Shown: piece by piece, positions 1 to 10,419 of the stretch
How the letters are laid out: each line of letters begins with the position of its first letter
Position numbering within the stretch: the stretch's first letter is position 1
NCBI GenBank assembly: GCA_037127315.1
Contig: JBBBDQ010001611.1
Span: 558,001-622,000 of the forward strand
Direction of reading: 5' to 3'
Source of the DNA: Ascarosepion bandense
Lineage: Eukaryota; Mollusca; Cephalopoda; Sepiida; Sepiidae
DNA length: 64,000 bases
Notes under the pieces: model-generated
The model's input: only the letters and a program-made list of their open reading frames with translations
Told to the model about the DNA's origin: nothing
Databases searched by the model: none
Made by a program: the position numbers and the translations under genes

Positions 1-415
1 CAAGGAAGGAGAAAGACGAGTTACGGAGCGAGACAAGGAAGGAGACGAGAAAGTTACGAGCCGAGACAAGGGAAGGAGACGGAGAAAGTACGAGCGAGAC
101 AAGGAAGGAGAGACCAAGCAGAAAGCTACGAGCGAGACGAGAAAGGTACGAGTCGAGACGCAGAAAGGTACGAGCCGAGACGAGAAAGGTACGAGCCGAG
201 ATCGAGAAAGGTACGAGCCGAGACGAGAGCGACGAGCGAGACAAGGAAGGAGACGAGAAAAAGGTACGAGCCGAGACAAGGGAAGGGAGACGAGAAAGGT
301 ACGAGCCGAGACAAGGGAAGGGAGACGCAGAAAGGTACGGAGCCGAGACAAGGGAAGGGAGAAGAGAAAGGTACGAGCCGAAACAAGGGAAGGAAGAAGA
401 GAAAGGTATGAGCGC
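1..415. repeat. Purine-rich degenerate minisatellite
   Basis: Irregular tandem array of short purine-rich units built on GAAAGGTACGAGCCGAGAC, alternating with blocks of the type AAGGGAAGGGA. Unit lengths vary through one- and two-base insertions. The array probably continues to the left of the window. The open frame on the minus strand here is only a low-complexity translation of the repeat and is not called as a gene. Confidence 0.85.
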
Positions 416-1390
416 CTTTTTGAAAGAAAGAAAAATTGGGGTAAAGGAAAAATTAGAGAAGTTGGTAAAAGATTATTGAAATAAACAGAAAGTAAAGATA
501 GAGATGATGAGATTGAAGAAAGAAATGGAGAAGATGAAGTAAAAGCAATAAAGAGAGGCGGTTCAGTGGATTATACAAAAGCAAAAATGGAAGATTAAGA
601 AAGCAAAAACTGAAAACAAAAGGTAGGTAGTTAAGGAAAAAAGGTCTCCCTCCTCAGAATGGAGAAATTTATTTTATTTTTTTTTTATAATAGAGGAAGC
701 GATTAGATAACAATGAACAGAAATCAAAATAATAGAAGAGAAAGGAGAAAGAAAAAAAGAAAAAAAGCGATCATTTGAAAGATGTAAAACAAAACAAAAG
801 ACAAAATCTATGAATGAGAGAATCGCTTCTACTCTCATTATTTCTCTCTCTCTCTCGAGCAGGCCAGTAATAGACCAGGCAACAGGCAATTTTGTTTTGA
901 GTTGAAGAGGTTAAATCTTTTTATTGATGGCATAAATACCAGTGATTGTTGGTGCTTATTTTTGTAGATACCTTGACAGTTTGGCGTGCAGTACAATCAA
1001 CTAAGGTCTCGTGAAAATATTTAGTCAGGCTCAGGAACCTCACCTGAAAAATGGTTGGCTGACATGTTGGAGTGGGTTAGGGTAGCAAGGTCTTGATAAG
1101 AAATAGAAAGCTGAACAAAAGAAGGAAAAACAAAACAGAAATTTGGGGCATTTTTATTTATTTGTTTTTAAGGATTTGATTTGATTTTTCAAAAGCCTGA
1201 ACTCACTTCAGAAATAAATGAAAAGTATCTTTTTGATATACATTTTCTTGTGGAGATAAATTCTTGCACATACTTATGTTTGTAAATGACGACTTGTTTG
1301 GTTGTTAAATATTTTCACCTGGTACTAGAAATTAGTGCTAAAGGGAATAAATGACTGGTGGAACACAGTCTTCCATTTTGATAGTGTAAA
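416..1390. other. A-rich stretch, no gene seen
   Basis: A/G-rich sequence leaving the minisatellite, a short (CT)n run near 840-856, then AT-rich DNA. I see no repeat family with a second copy in the window and no credible coding region. Confidence 0.5.
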
Positions 1391-1412
1391 TGTGTGTGTG
1401 TGTGTGTGTGTC
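1391..1412. repeat. (GT)n microsatellite
   Basis: Uninterrupted GT dinucleotide run of about 11 units. Confidence 0.9.
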
Positions 1413-1644
1413 TCATTAATTTTTCATTTGAAAAAAAGTTAACATGGCTAGGTTTCCTGTATTTTTCATGTATGTGAACAAAAGTTTTCTTAGTCTGTGC
1501 AGAAACTGTTTAAATGATTGTACCAAATATTTTTCTATATACATTGAGTCTAAAAAAGAAATCTTATGTTTGCATTTAAAAAAAAAATAGTAAAAAGATT
1601 TACAGAAGTGATTTGGCAGTCATTTTAAATAAAACATGAATTTA

Positions 1645-1783
1645 GGCATGGATTGCTGCCTAAATATATATACCGACTGATGCAAATTCGGTCGGGTTTC
1701 AATCCTGGGTAAAAATAAGCAATCGGCTGTCTAACCATACTGATGAGCTGTGATACAGCAAAACAGATCTGTCTGTGGATGAC

Positions 1784-1822
<39 letters not shown>
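1645..1822 (+). mobile_element. SINE-B copy 1, 5'-truncated, (TA)n(GA)n tail
   Basis: tRNA-derived SINE. The tRNA half is cut short: the B box GGTTTCAATCC is present, but the A-box region is missing or unrecognisable. It is followed by the family body, which holds a hammerhead ribozyme (separate entry), and by a tail of GACTA then (TA)n and (GA)n. The same body occurs at 35366-35905 and on the minus strand at 62279-62605. Confidence 0.8.
1735..1778 (+). ncRNA. Hammerhead ribozyme in SINE-B copy 1 (core mutated)
   Basis: Type I hammerhead order: helix I strand CCATA (1735-1739), CTGATGA (1740-1746), stem II GCTG/CAGC with loop TGATA (1747-1759), then AAAA where GAAA is required (1760-1763), helix III CA/TG with loop GATC, cleavage triplet GTC (1771-1773), and helix I return strand TGTGG (1774-1778). 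The G-to-A change at the start of the GAAA motif hits a catalytic nucleotide, so this copy is predicted to be inactive. Confidence 0.75.
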
Positions 1823-1829
1823 TATATCA

Positions 1830-3030
1830 AAAATACTTTTATAAATTTTGGTGTCAAACTTTTCACAACAAAACGAGGACAGAAGCCCATATAAATATAT
1901 AGCCACAAATCCTTCATTTTCGAGTTGAGTTTAAAGTTTTTCCTATAGAATGTGTTTTTCGTGGTCAGCCAAACAAGCAAATCTTGGTCTTCTTCAATCC
2001 ATAGTTTGTGGTACCACGGATCCTGTCTCAGCAACGTGAAGATAAATAGCGGCAAAGGTAGGATGACTCAGCTGCCTTCATACTGGAAAGACAATCTGTT
2101 ACAGCCCTGCTTCTATTACCATTTTTGTACCTCTATTTAAAAATCATGTCTTTCTGCTCACGATATGAATATCCTGCCATTGTTAAATGAAACACTTCTT
2201 AGTTAACTCGCTATTATATGATTTAAATGTTTAATATAGATTAGCCACATATGTACATGAGTGACAAATGTAACCTAGTTGACATAGCAACACAGTGGCA
2301 CCTACAGTAAACTTAATTTAAACTTAATAACTAAAAAACAATGGATATGCGGTCATATGTTTATATGGACTTTTTTCTTGTTTTGGTATGAGGAACCTGC
2401 CCCCCAAAGTACGACGTTACCACCATTCGTAAATTTGTTGATTATCAATTTTTATTCGCTTTTTTCAGTGCAGTCTTATTGATTAAACCCTAAACTCTCC
2501 GATTGACAGAAAAAAATTTGTAAAAATTTCAGCATTGAAACAGTTTTAAGCGGTGGGGGGGTAGCTAAGTTTTTCATACAACCTAAAGTAAATTGATCTT
2601 GTGCAATTAACTTTTTTTGCTTGAGCATATTCAACAACTGAATCCTTTGTGAAATTTTTGAATAAAGCCATTCTTAGAGTTTCCAAGGAAGATGCCATTG
2701 TAAGAACTGAAGAAAACTTGAAAAAAACCAAAACAACAGCTCAACCTAAAAAAAAAAAACAAACTGACCCCAACACGAGTGGTTCTGAAATGGAGGATCG
2801 ATTTACTATAACGTTATATGAGAAACTGAGCCCCCACTAAAATTGTTTAAATATTGAAAGTTTTCCATATTCTTTTGATAATTGGAAACTTTATGTAATA
2901 ATTGATAAGACTGCTGAAAAAAGTAAAAAAAAAAAATGAATAACAGCAAATTTAAAGGTGGTGGTAGTCTCGTTCAGGTTCGCCAAACAAGGACTGTAAT
3001 ATTTATGCTAAGAATAATATCAGAAAGAGT
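1830..3030. other. AT-rich stretch, no gene seen
   Basis: Only short open frames occur, with no recognisable protein family, and I see no repeat family shared with the rest of the window. A-runs near 2750 and 2930 may be old retroposon tails. Confidence 0.4.
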
Positions 3031-3039
3031 AAATATGAA

Positions 3040-3935
3040 TGCAAAAGGATATGCACCTATGTTTTATGGATTTTGTAAAAGCATTTGTTAAAATATGTCA
3101 CAAAGAACTGTTTGAATTGCCAGGTAACCATGACATATTTGGGAATAATTTAGAAACTTTTCTGAAAACAAATCCCCTGCATAGGAATAGAAAATGAAAA
3201 TCAGTAAATTTATGAAAATAGAAAGGGGTGTAAGGCAATGATGTGTCTTCTCACCAGACTTATTCAATTTACGCAGTGAGGTGATTCTGAGAAAATTAGA
3301 AGTTCTACCAGGATTCATTATTGCCGGGCACAATCTAACGTAATATCTGCAGATGACACGGTGTTGATGCTAGACATAAAAAGGGTACTATAAGAATTCT
3401 TACAAAGGTAGTGAAGGAAAGCAAGAAGAAAGGACTAAACATCAATTGCAAGAAGATGGAAAGCATGGTTGCTAGAACAAAGAACAGCCCAACATGCAAA
3501 TTACAAAAATCAATTTTTTCATTTTAAATAACTTGGAATTTTTTAAAAGAATGCAACACTGAAATTGGAAGTTGCATTGAGATATTGAAAATTGCCTTCT
3601 AAAATCTAAGTAAAGTATTAAGAAATAGAAAGTTTCATTAGAAACAAAGTACTGAACTATTATGTAATATCAATCGTCTTATATATAAGAGGACTGATAT
3701 TACACAATGTATGCCGGACAATCTTCTCAGAGATGAAGAAGATACTTGAAGCAAGCGAAATATGGTTCTACAGAAGGATGCTGAGAATACCATGGACTGA
3801 ACATATAAAGTTTTAGAGAAAAAGAAAACAAAAAGGACACACAAATAACATCAAGAAGAGATAGGGCAAATTTCTAGAGGACTTTTAAAATTTGATATTC
3901 ACGGGATAGACTCAAGTCAAGAAGGACAGATGAAA
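3040..3935 (+). pseudogene. RTE-like LINE reverse transcriptase remnant, copy 1
   Basis: Heavily frameshifted plus-strand remnant of a non-LTR retrotransposon reverse transcriptase. In reading order it has a DFVKAF segment (palm motif A region), a SADDTVLMLD segment near 3340-3375 (the ADD catalytic motif), KKGLNINCKKMES near 3430-3460 (thumb region), and a degenerate YRRMLRIPWTEH segment near 3770-3800. These phrases are typical of the RTE-like endonuclease-reverse transcriptase elements common in molluscs. Many stops and frameshifts make it non-functional. A second partial copy follows at 4000. Confidence 0.65.
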
Positions 3936-3999
3936 GCAACATGTAACCCTAACCCTGTCAAGCTTAATTAAATGGATGGCAGTGCAATTTTGCTAGAAA

Positions 4000-4437
4000 T
4001 AACGAAGAGAGTATTAGATTGCTATGTGATGTCCATCCTTCAATATGGCAGTGAATGCTGGACAATATCATCAAAGATGAAAGAAAAACTTGAAGCAACT
4101 AAATATCATGGATCGAGCATGTGAGCAATGATGAGGTCTTGAAAATGATGGAAACAAAAAGGAAATTAATACTGAGCATCAGGAAGAGACAGCTGAAGTT
4201 CCTGGGACATGCAGTGAGGAAGGAGGGCTTGGAGAATCTGATACTAACAGGCCAGGAAAAAGAGACAGGGGAAAGCAACGGATAACATATTTGAAAGACC
4301 TAATCAGGTGGATGACGTGAACGAGCATTGCATGGTGTAACAGAAGGCGTGCTCAGAGCCACCAGAGATAGGGAAACATGGAAAGCCATGATCGCCTATG
4401 TCCTGAAGGGACAGAGCACATAGAAGAAGAAGTGCAA
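4000..4437 (+). pseudogene. RTE-like LINE 3' end, copy 2
   Basis: C-terminal end of the same RTE-like family. It has the phrase SILQYGSECWT near 4033-4065, then an internal deletion where copy 1 has its RRMLRIPW segment, then KRKLILSIRKRQLKFLGHA near 4155-4212, ending in a conserved 3' block (gcctatgtcctgaagggac, then acagagcacatagaag). Matching 3' blocks lie near 31485-31550 and 48600-48720. It is a separate, internally deleted copy that lies directly after copy 1. Confidence 0.65.
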
Positions 4438-4606
4438 GGTTAATAAAAATAAAAATAAAAAAATATTTACAGCTACAAAGGAGAAAAACTTGTACAGAGC
4501 CATGATTGCGGACATCCTAAATTGATATGCCAAATAGAAGAGAAGAATGCTTTTATTATTATTTGTTTCTTTTTATAGTTTATGTGATATATTTTGTGTT
4601 GCTGAT

Positions 4607-4790
4607 AAGGATTTGTTTTTTAATCATTTCACCCCAAGCAAGGCAGTAAAAGCCACTAGGAACTCAAGGGGTTACTGAGTGTTAAAGAATATGAGAAAAA
4701 CTACTATTAAGAAGAGAGGATAATGAAAGAACAAAAATTAAGGAGACGGTAGATAATGGTAGACATTGCTTTTAAAGTTTTGAAGATCAA
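4607..4790 (-). mobile_element. CR1/Jockey-like LINE 3' fragment
   Basis: Reverse complement of the LINE 3' end seen intact at 11180-11217: an A-rich tail followed inwards by the block CACCCCAAGCAAGGCAGT and flanking sequence. The 5' part is truncated, as usual for LINE insertions. Confidence 0.65.
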
Positions 4791-4796
4791 AGTTGA

Positions 4797-5280
4797 TTGA
4801 ATTTGAGTTTTGTTTAATGGCATATCAATTTCTATGGGTCATTTAATGCCAAAAAGGTGGGGTTTTAAGGTGTTTTTTTTTATGTTCAGTTATAGTGAGA
4901 AGGTTGATTTAATCAGATTTTGATTAATTTTTATTTTTTTTTATTTTACAAACTGAAGATATTTTCTAGTTTTGTTTTCAAAAATGTATTGCTGGTAATA
5001 TTTTTTTTCTTAAAAAAATGTATTGTTGATAATATTTTTCCTTCAAAAATGTATATTTTTCTATAAAATTCTATTTTTATGCTTTCATAGTGTTTTGACA
5101 CTAGTTTTGAGGTTAACTATTTGCCCATAGCTTCGACCCTAAAAGGTGCTGCCACTCCAGGTTAGGGTGGACCTGGGAACAACAGCAATTAACAGGTGGT
5201 TCCATGCTTCTCACAACCTCTCAATCAGAGGCCTTTCTGCTGAATACACTTTGCGGTCATAACTAGGACCCCAAAGTTGA
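4797..5280 (+). repeat. Dispersed repeat R1, copy a
   Basis: Unclassified 0.5-kb interspersed repeat. It starts with a block containing GTTTAATGGCATATCAA and ATGCCAAAAAGGTGGGG. It continues through several degenerate ~30-bp tandem units built on TTCAAAAATGTATTG and TAATATTTTT, then a unique block ending in a sequence containing GGTGGTTCCATGCTTCTCA. Other copies lie at 12467-12958 (+), 29265-29785 (-), 49402-50034 (-) and partly at 55740-55895 (-). No coding capacity is seen. Confidence 0.75.
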
Positions 5281-5396
5281 TTGGAAAACAAGAAGCTGAA
5301 ACAGATTTCCACATGAATGAAGTGTGATAGAAGAAACTATTAGTATAGAACTTATAGTTACATCTCGCCATTTCAACTGTAAAATGATGAAGCCTT

Positions 5397-5487
5397 GCCA
5401 TCAGTCTATTCAGTCAGTTAAATGCCATACATGATACACGCTTGGGCGATCATGTCTCAAAAGAGACATGACTGACTGAGCTGAAAA
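5397..5487 (-). mobile_element. SINE-A 3' fragment
   Basis: Only the conserved 3' hairpin region of SINE-A remains, on the minus strand: CAGTCAGTCATGTCTC paired with GAGACATGA, then the ACTGACTG terminus. Confidence 0.75.
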
Positions 5488-5689
5488 CATTAGTTAGAAA
5501 AGGTGCAAATGAGTTATTCTCCTGTAGGTTAACATCATCCATGCTGAGGCAAGGTAGACATTTTTCTCTCGGGTTTGTGGGGATGTATGATTTAATTTAA
5601 CTATTAAGACCTTGAATAAGTTCTCACTGATTTTTCATGAAAAGTAATGTTTTATTTACAAAAATTAGTAAGAAACATGTCAGTGAAAG

Positions 5690-6715
5690 TATTGTCTATC
5701 ACTAGCCACTACTTTTTCTCATATTTCTGTTAGCATTTAAATTCCATATTGCAAAAGCAACATGTCTTTTGAGGTTAACGAGTCAACCCGTTTTTTTGCA
5801 TCTTCATTAGAATAAAAGTGCTGCTCAACCAGACCATGTGCTATTAATTAGAACAAAGTGATAATCAGACAGGGCAATGTCAGGTGAATACAGTGGGTTG
5901 GGTAGGATTTTTCATTTAACTGTTTCCAAGCAAGTTTTTACCCATTTTACAACATGTGACCTAACATTGTCATGTTGCAAAATCCCTTTGTTGTGTCTCT
6001 GCTTGTATAGTGGCCAATTTTTCTTCAATTTTTGGCTCAAATGCATCAATTGTAGTTGGTAGCAATCACCTGTGATGGTTTTGGCTGGTTTGAGCAGCCC
6101 ATGATAAAATACAACCAGCTGATCCCACCAAATGCAGAGCAGAATCTTCAAGCCATGGATGGTCAGCTTTTCCACCAATGTTGATGCATTGTTGGGCTTA
6201 CCCCATGATCTTCTCCACTTAGGGTTATCGTAGTGTATCCACTTTTCATTGCTGGTTACAATACGATGCAAAAAAACCTTTCCTTTTCCGTCGTTGTTCA
6301 CATGTAACAATGCCATTCCACATCTCCTGGATTCAACTTGTACGGCACTGAATGTCCTTGCTTTTGAATCATTACTAATGCTTTCAAACATTTTGAAACT
6401 GTTGGGTGATCAACTCCTAATAATTCTTTAAGTTTGGCTTGTGTCTCCAATTTTTAGTTTTCCAGCATTTTTGGTGTGCCAGAGTGTTTGTTCTCGTCGA
6501 TATCAAAATCATTTTTTAAGCATCTAACCCAATTTCTGCATGCTGTTTCCGACAGCATGGTGGATGTAAGTCTCAACAAGAATTTTTTCTGCTTCAGCTG
6601 TAGATTCCTTTTGAATAACGGTAAAATTTCCCACAATTACACTTTCATTGGCACAACATTTGACATGCTTAATGCTATGAAAAACAAAGTTGTTTACTCT
6701 TAGGCAAAATGCCAT
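5690..6715 (-). pseudogene. Mariner-type DD34D transposase, decayed
   Basis: Minus-strand remnant of a mariner transposase, which cuts and pastes DNA at TA sites. From the N-terminal end: a helix-turn-helix segment with ACRNWVRCLKNDFDID near 6500-6545, then a 159-residue open frame (5912-6391) containing TSNEKWIHYDN (the TGDEKW region, first catalytic Asp replaced by Asn) and LQHDNVRSH (second Asp region). Past a stop follows NPLYSPDIALSDYHF near 5850-5895, matching the SPDLAPSDYHLF third-Asp region. Stops and frameshifts break the frame several times. I did not locate convincing terminal inverted repeats. Confidence 0.8.
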
Positions 6716-7397
6716 ATACTGAATTTCAAGCTTACTTGTAATACTTTCTTAGAGATGCTTTGCCGTCTAAAACTACATGCATGCAGTTCTGGGACTGCCA
6801 TCTGTTAGAAAACAGCAAGAACTTATTGAAGGTCCTAATATTATCTGATAAATGTCAATTTAATTGGTGTGATAATGTGTTTGTGCAATCAATATCCATG
6901 TTTTTCAATTATATTTTTGACAGCAATGACCAGTGGGGATAGGGAAGTGTTTTCTGTCTATTCTAACTACTGGAGTGTGCTCTAGATTAAAATGTCTTTG
7001 AATGATAGTGGGTGGAGGAGTAAAAGAATCTCCTGAATCTACATTTAATCAACAAAGACATCGTATAACACGACACATCTTTTTTTACCATGTCAAGCTT
7101 AATCTGGCACAAGTTCACAGAAGTGAAGTCCTTATGTGAATAACTCGTGACACTAGGACGTTGGTCTGTAGCATGGGCTTGTTCTTGTCCCATGAGAAGC
7201 ACCTTTCTATATTGTTAGGATTTCTCTATTTAATTATATATTTGTAACATACAATGTGTGTTAGCACGTGCAATACCCTGTCTTCTTCAGCTGCTGACCA
7301 GGGGTGATGTCACGGTTTCGGTGGCTATGGCAGGACCGCCACCCCCGGTGCCACCAGCAGCATTTGCCACCAGACAGGGTATGAAGATAAACTTGTT

Positions 7398-7516
7398 GAT
7401 TGTCCCTCTTGTATATTCTCATAAATATGCAAGAGGAACAATCAACTAAACAACAATCAACTGTAACAACTATTATGATATATATATATATATATATATC
7501 TCGTAATAGTTGTTAC
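7398..7516. repeat. Two adjacent hairpins, one with a (TA)n loop
   Basis: First inverted repeat: TTGTTGATTGTCCCTCTTG pairs with CAAGAGGAACAATCAAC (7398-7446). Second: TGTAACAACTATTA pairs with TAATAGTTGTTACA around a (TA)n loop (about 7461-7516). The second forms the tail side of the hammerhead-like unit just to the right. Confidence 0.8.
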
Positions 7517-7536
7517 AATGGTTTATAAAAGCATAG

Positions 7537-7593
7537 TATCACTACACAAAAATTTTCATGTTTTGGAGCCGAACTGCTCCTCTTCGGGTGACA
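7537..7593 (-). ncRNA. Hammerhead-like ribozyme relic
   Basis: Read on the minus strand: helix I TGTCAC, core CCGAAGA where CTGATGA is expected, stem II GGAGC/GCTCC (5 bp), AAAA where GAAA is expected, a long helix III loop closed by CA/TG, GTA cleavage triplet, then GTGATA pairing with TGTCAC. All three helices can form, but the core is mutated, so it is predicted to be inactive. A (TA)n tract follows about 40-60 nt downstream. Confidence 0.5.
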
Positions 7594-7599
7594 TGTATA

Positions 7600-8075
7600 A
7601 CTGAAAATAAATGGTGGAAACGATTTATTTTTGGGAATGTGATATGTAGGTGATGTGGGGGATTTAGTATATCTAAGCTGGTCCATCAGCAGTTTGTAAC
7701 CATAGAGATACAGATTTAATTTAAGAGATGGAGGCGAGGTGGTTTAGTTCTGGACAGGTCACTTTTTAGTTTTGTCTGGGTAAATTGCATAGTGGGACCT
7801 TAGATTTTTTAAATGGGTAGACACTTTTTATTTGACTACTATCTATGAGTGGATGAAATAGCGACCTTTTAGTATTGTATGGGTTTATTTTATTTTACTT
7901 AATATTCATTTTTTTATTTTGTGGCTGAAACATCAATATTAATTAAATTTTGGATTATCTGAGTAAAGTATCTAGTGGGGCCACATAATACTTCAAATAG
8001 GTAAATTTAACTGTAAGTTGAATTTTTTTCATATTAGAGCACGAGTTATAACTGACACCTTTTGATTAATTAAGT
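7600..8075. other. AT-rich stretch, no gene seen
   Basis: No recognisable coding or repeat content apart from T-rich runs. Confidence 0.4.
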
Positions 8076-8077
8076 TT

Positions 8078-8079
<2 letters not shown>

Positions 8080-8117
<38 letters not shown>

Positions 8118-8262
8118 TCAGAGGTCAGTCGATTAAACAAACTTTGTTTCAACCTTTCAGTATCTTCAGGCATTTTATATGGAAAATAATTTAATATAAA
8201 ATGCCTGAAAATAACGAAAAGTTGAAACCAAGGTTGCATAATCGACTGACTTCCGAATGAAA
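8080..8262. repeat. Fold-back repeat next to (TA)n tract
   Basis: (TA)n at about 8080-8110 followed by an imperfect inverted repeat with arms of about 65 bp. One arm contains GGTCAGTCGATTAAACAAAC, and the other the complement of GCATAATCGACTGACTTCC. The turn is near AAAATAATTTAATAT. Each arm has a degenerate hammerhead-like string (CTGAAGA or CTGAAAA followed by GTTGAAAC), much weaker than the ones called as ribozymes. Confidence 0.7.
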
Positions 8263-8399
8263 ATATTTTAAAGCTGTACATTATATATGTGTAGAGCACT
8301 TTTTAATACAACTATATAATGGTCTAATTTAATTATGACCAACAGAGCCAAATATGTATATTATATCAAATAAAATTATCTAAACTTATTTATAAATGG

Positions 8400-8692
8400 A
8401 ACTTTGTGTGTGTGTGTCCATTACCTATAGACTCCAAATTGGCTGAACCGATTTTCTTGAAAATTTACGCAGTTGTATTGAAAGCGTCTGCGAGTGTTCT
8501 TGGCTAGGTTTTGTGTCGAGGTACCCCTGATAAATACTGAAAATCGATAAAATATGGTTATAGAAGGAGTGGTCCCATTTTAATCAAATTTGATACACTC
8601 ATAGACAAAGACATAAGAAACAATATTCAGAAGTTTCAGGGTTGCAGTTCTTACAATAGTGCAGAAAATAGATATTTCCCAATCCCTTATGC
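8400..8692. repeat. Possible left part of a Helitron-like element
   Basis: Sequence with (GT)n followed by CCAAATTGGCTGAACCGATT, a phrase of a kind often seen in non-autonomous DNA transposons of invertebrates. It is separated by the LINE insertion from 11220-11617, which has the same character and a CTAGT-type end. The link is an inference. Confidence 0.25.
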
Positions 8693-8755
8693 AAGTGGTG
8701 GACTTCCCAACTTTGCTATTTCCCAATCCCTTACGCAAGTGGTGGACTTCCCCAC
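8673..8755. repeat. Short tandem duplication at LINE 5' junction
   Basis: A ~36-bp segment containing CCCAATCCCTTA and GCAAGTGGTGGACTTCCC occurs twice head to tail, separated by a few bases, at the truncated 5' edge of the LINE copy. Confidence 0.8.
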
Positions 8756-8960
8756 TCGCTTCCCAAGCACTCCCTCGGGTCATTCCTCACTGCTAGATAT
8801 ATGTTTCACCTCTGCGCCTGATGCCTGTCAAGTCTTGCAGCTTTGCCCTCTCGGCACCTCCGACCACGCTGTAGTCTCTCTCAGTATTTCTTTCCAATCT
8901 CACTCCCCCCAGGAGCCCCCTACCTATAGGACCTCCTACCTCTACCAAAAAGCTGACTAG
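8739..8960 (+). pseudogene. LINE endonuclease domain, C-terminal end
   Basis: Frame holding the end of an apurinic-type (exonuclease-endonuclease-phosphatase) endonuclease domain: DFPTR at the start, LLDICFTS in the middle, and GTSDHAVV, whose SDH motif carries the last catalytic His of this fold. This domain nicks target DNA for LINE insertion. The N-terminal part is missing through 5' truncation, and a stop follows at 8958-8960. Confidence 0.75.
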
Positions 8961-8992
8961 GATGCCTTTCGCGATTTCCTCTGTGACATCCC

Positions 8993-9520
8993 TTGGGGAC
9001 AAGTGTTCGATCTCTCAGTTGTGACTGTGCCTCTGAGGTCTCATCATGGGTGAAAGCTGGCATTGATGCCTTCATACCCACCAGGAAGTATTGCTTAAAA
9101 CCTCATTCCTCTCTGTGGTTCTCTCTGGCCTGCTCAGCCGCCATTGCCCACAGGAACCATTACTTCCGTCTATTCCGGAGACAGTCAACTGATCACAATA
9201 GGCGCCTGTTCACATCTGCTCGCAATGAGTGCAAGAGAACCCTAAATGACGCCAAACAGTTGTTTGCTGAGAGAATGCGACATCACATAGCTGACCGCAA
9301 GTTCGGCTCCAAGTACTATTGGAGGATTTGTAAACGAGTGCTCAACAATAGGAAATCCTCAATACCTCCTTTAATCCATGGATTTGAGGTTCTCACAAAT
9401 GTGCTTTGGCCACAGATTCTCATCCAACTCCACCTTCGACTCGTCCGGAGTACACCCACCCGAATTCCCTATTTGGAACTGAGGCCAAACTGCACGACGT
9501 ATATATTACCCCGACAGTAG
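8993..9520 (+). pseudogene. LINE pol segment between endonuclease and RT
   Basis: Linker segment of the LINE polyprotein, rich in Arg and Lys (HRNHYFRLFRRQSTD, NECKRTL, KYYWRICKRVLNN), as is typical between endonuclease and reverse transcriptase. It lies in a different frame from both neighbours, so it is separated by frameshifts. The last ~35 residues are out of frame relative to the RT reading. Confidence 0.7.
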
Positions 9521-10419
9521 TATCCAGAGTAATTTCAAAACTCGACCCCCATAAGGCGAGTGGAGACGATGGAATCCCGGTGATAGTCCTTAAGAGGTGT
9601 GCTCTTGAACTTTCCCCTGTCCTCTCTAAACTATTTAACTACTGCCTTTCTGCTTCCTGCTTTCCTGCATGCTGGAAGTTCTCTTCAGTCGTTCCTGTAT
9701 TTAAGAATTGTGGTGAACCCTCGGACCCATCCAACTATCGCCCTATCAGTCTTCTACTGATATTCGGGAAAGTATTCGAGGCTATAATCAATGCTGAAAT
9801 AATTCATCATCTCACCGCCCACAAACTGTTCTCCGACAGGCAATATGGCTTCCACTTTGCCAGGTCCACGGCCGACCTGCTAACAACCGTGACGGAGTAC
9901 ATGCTACAGGCCCTTGATGCATCTGACGAGGCTCGTGCAGTTGCTCTGGACATCTCCAAGGCTTTCGACAGGGTTTGGCACTCTGGCCTCCTATGCAAAC
10001 TACACGGTTATGGTATTACCGGTCGCCTGCTTGACCTAATCCAATCTTTCTTAAATAACGGCAAAATGAAGGTCCTTCTGAATGGGCGTACCTCTTCGTC
10101 CTACAGCACGAATGCTGGTGTCCCACAGGGCTCTATCCTGGGCCCGACGCTCTTCCTTATTTTCATCAACGACCTCCCAGATGAGATCAAGTCCCAAGTA
10201 GGCATCTATGCAGATGACACTACAATATACTGCTGCACCAGTAAGAAACCTGTCGTGGCGGACAGACATAATCTTGCTGCTGACCTTGAACGGGATCTAC
10301 ACTCTGTGGTGAACTGGGGCAAGAAGTGGCTTGTCAACTTCAATTCGTCTAAGACCAAGCTGTTGTCTGTCAACCATTACAGGCATAAGTATGGACCAAG
10401 CGATTCTCCCGGAGAGTAA
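9406..10419 (+). CDS. LINE reverse transcriptase domain
   Basis: Open frame of 337 residues with the reverse transcriptase motifs in order: SNYRPISLL (109-117), LDISKAFDRVWH (181-192, motif A Asp), [11 protein letters not shown] (237-247, motif B), and IYADDTT (267-273, motif C catalytic pair). This enzyme copies the LINE RNA into the nicked target. The frame starts upstream out of register with the linker and runs off after the thumb (KWLVNF), where a frameshift moves the reading into the next open frame. The motifs fit the CR1/Jockey group. The assignment to one of these two is not settled by eye. Confidence 0.85.
   Translation: MATDSHPTPPSTRPEYTHPNSLFGTEAKLHDVYITPTVVSRVISKLDPHKASGDDGIPVIVLKRCALELSPVLSKLFNYCLSASCFPACWKFSSVVPVFKNCGEPSDPSNYRPISLLLIFGKVFEAIINAEIIHHLTAHKLFSDRQYGFHFARSTADLLTTVTEYMLQALDASDEARAVALDISKAFDRVWHSGLLCKLHGYGITGRLLDLIQSFLNNGKMKVLLNGRTSSSYSTNAGVPQGSILGPTLFLIFINDLPDEIKSQVGIYADDTTIYCCTSKKPVVADRHNLAADLERDLHSVVNWGKKWLVNFNSSKTKLLSVNHYRHKYGPSDSPGE

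Noticed and set aside
126..386. 86-residue open frame on the minus strand
   Set aside because: It is a repetitive Ser/Pro/Phe-rich translation of the purine-rich minisatellite, with no family motif.
3940..3960. Telomere-like AACCCTAACCCTG
   Set aside because: Only two units, inside a LINE remnant. No array.
8113..8262. Hammerhead in the fold-back
   Set aside because: CTGAAGA/CTGAAAA and GTTGAAAC strings are present, but stem II is 3 bp or less and helix I does not pair, so it was left as a relic and not called as a ribozyme.
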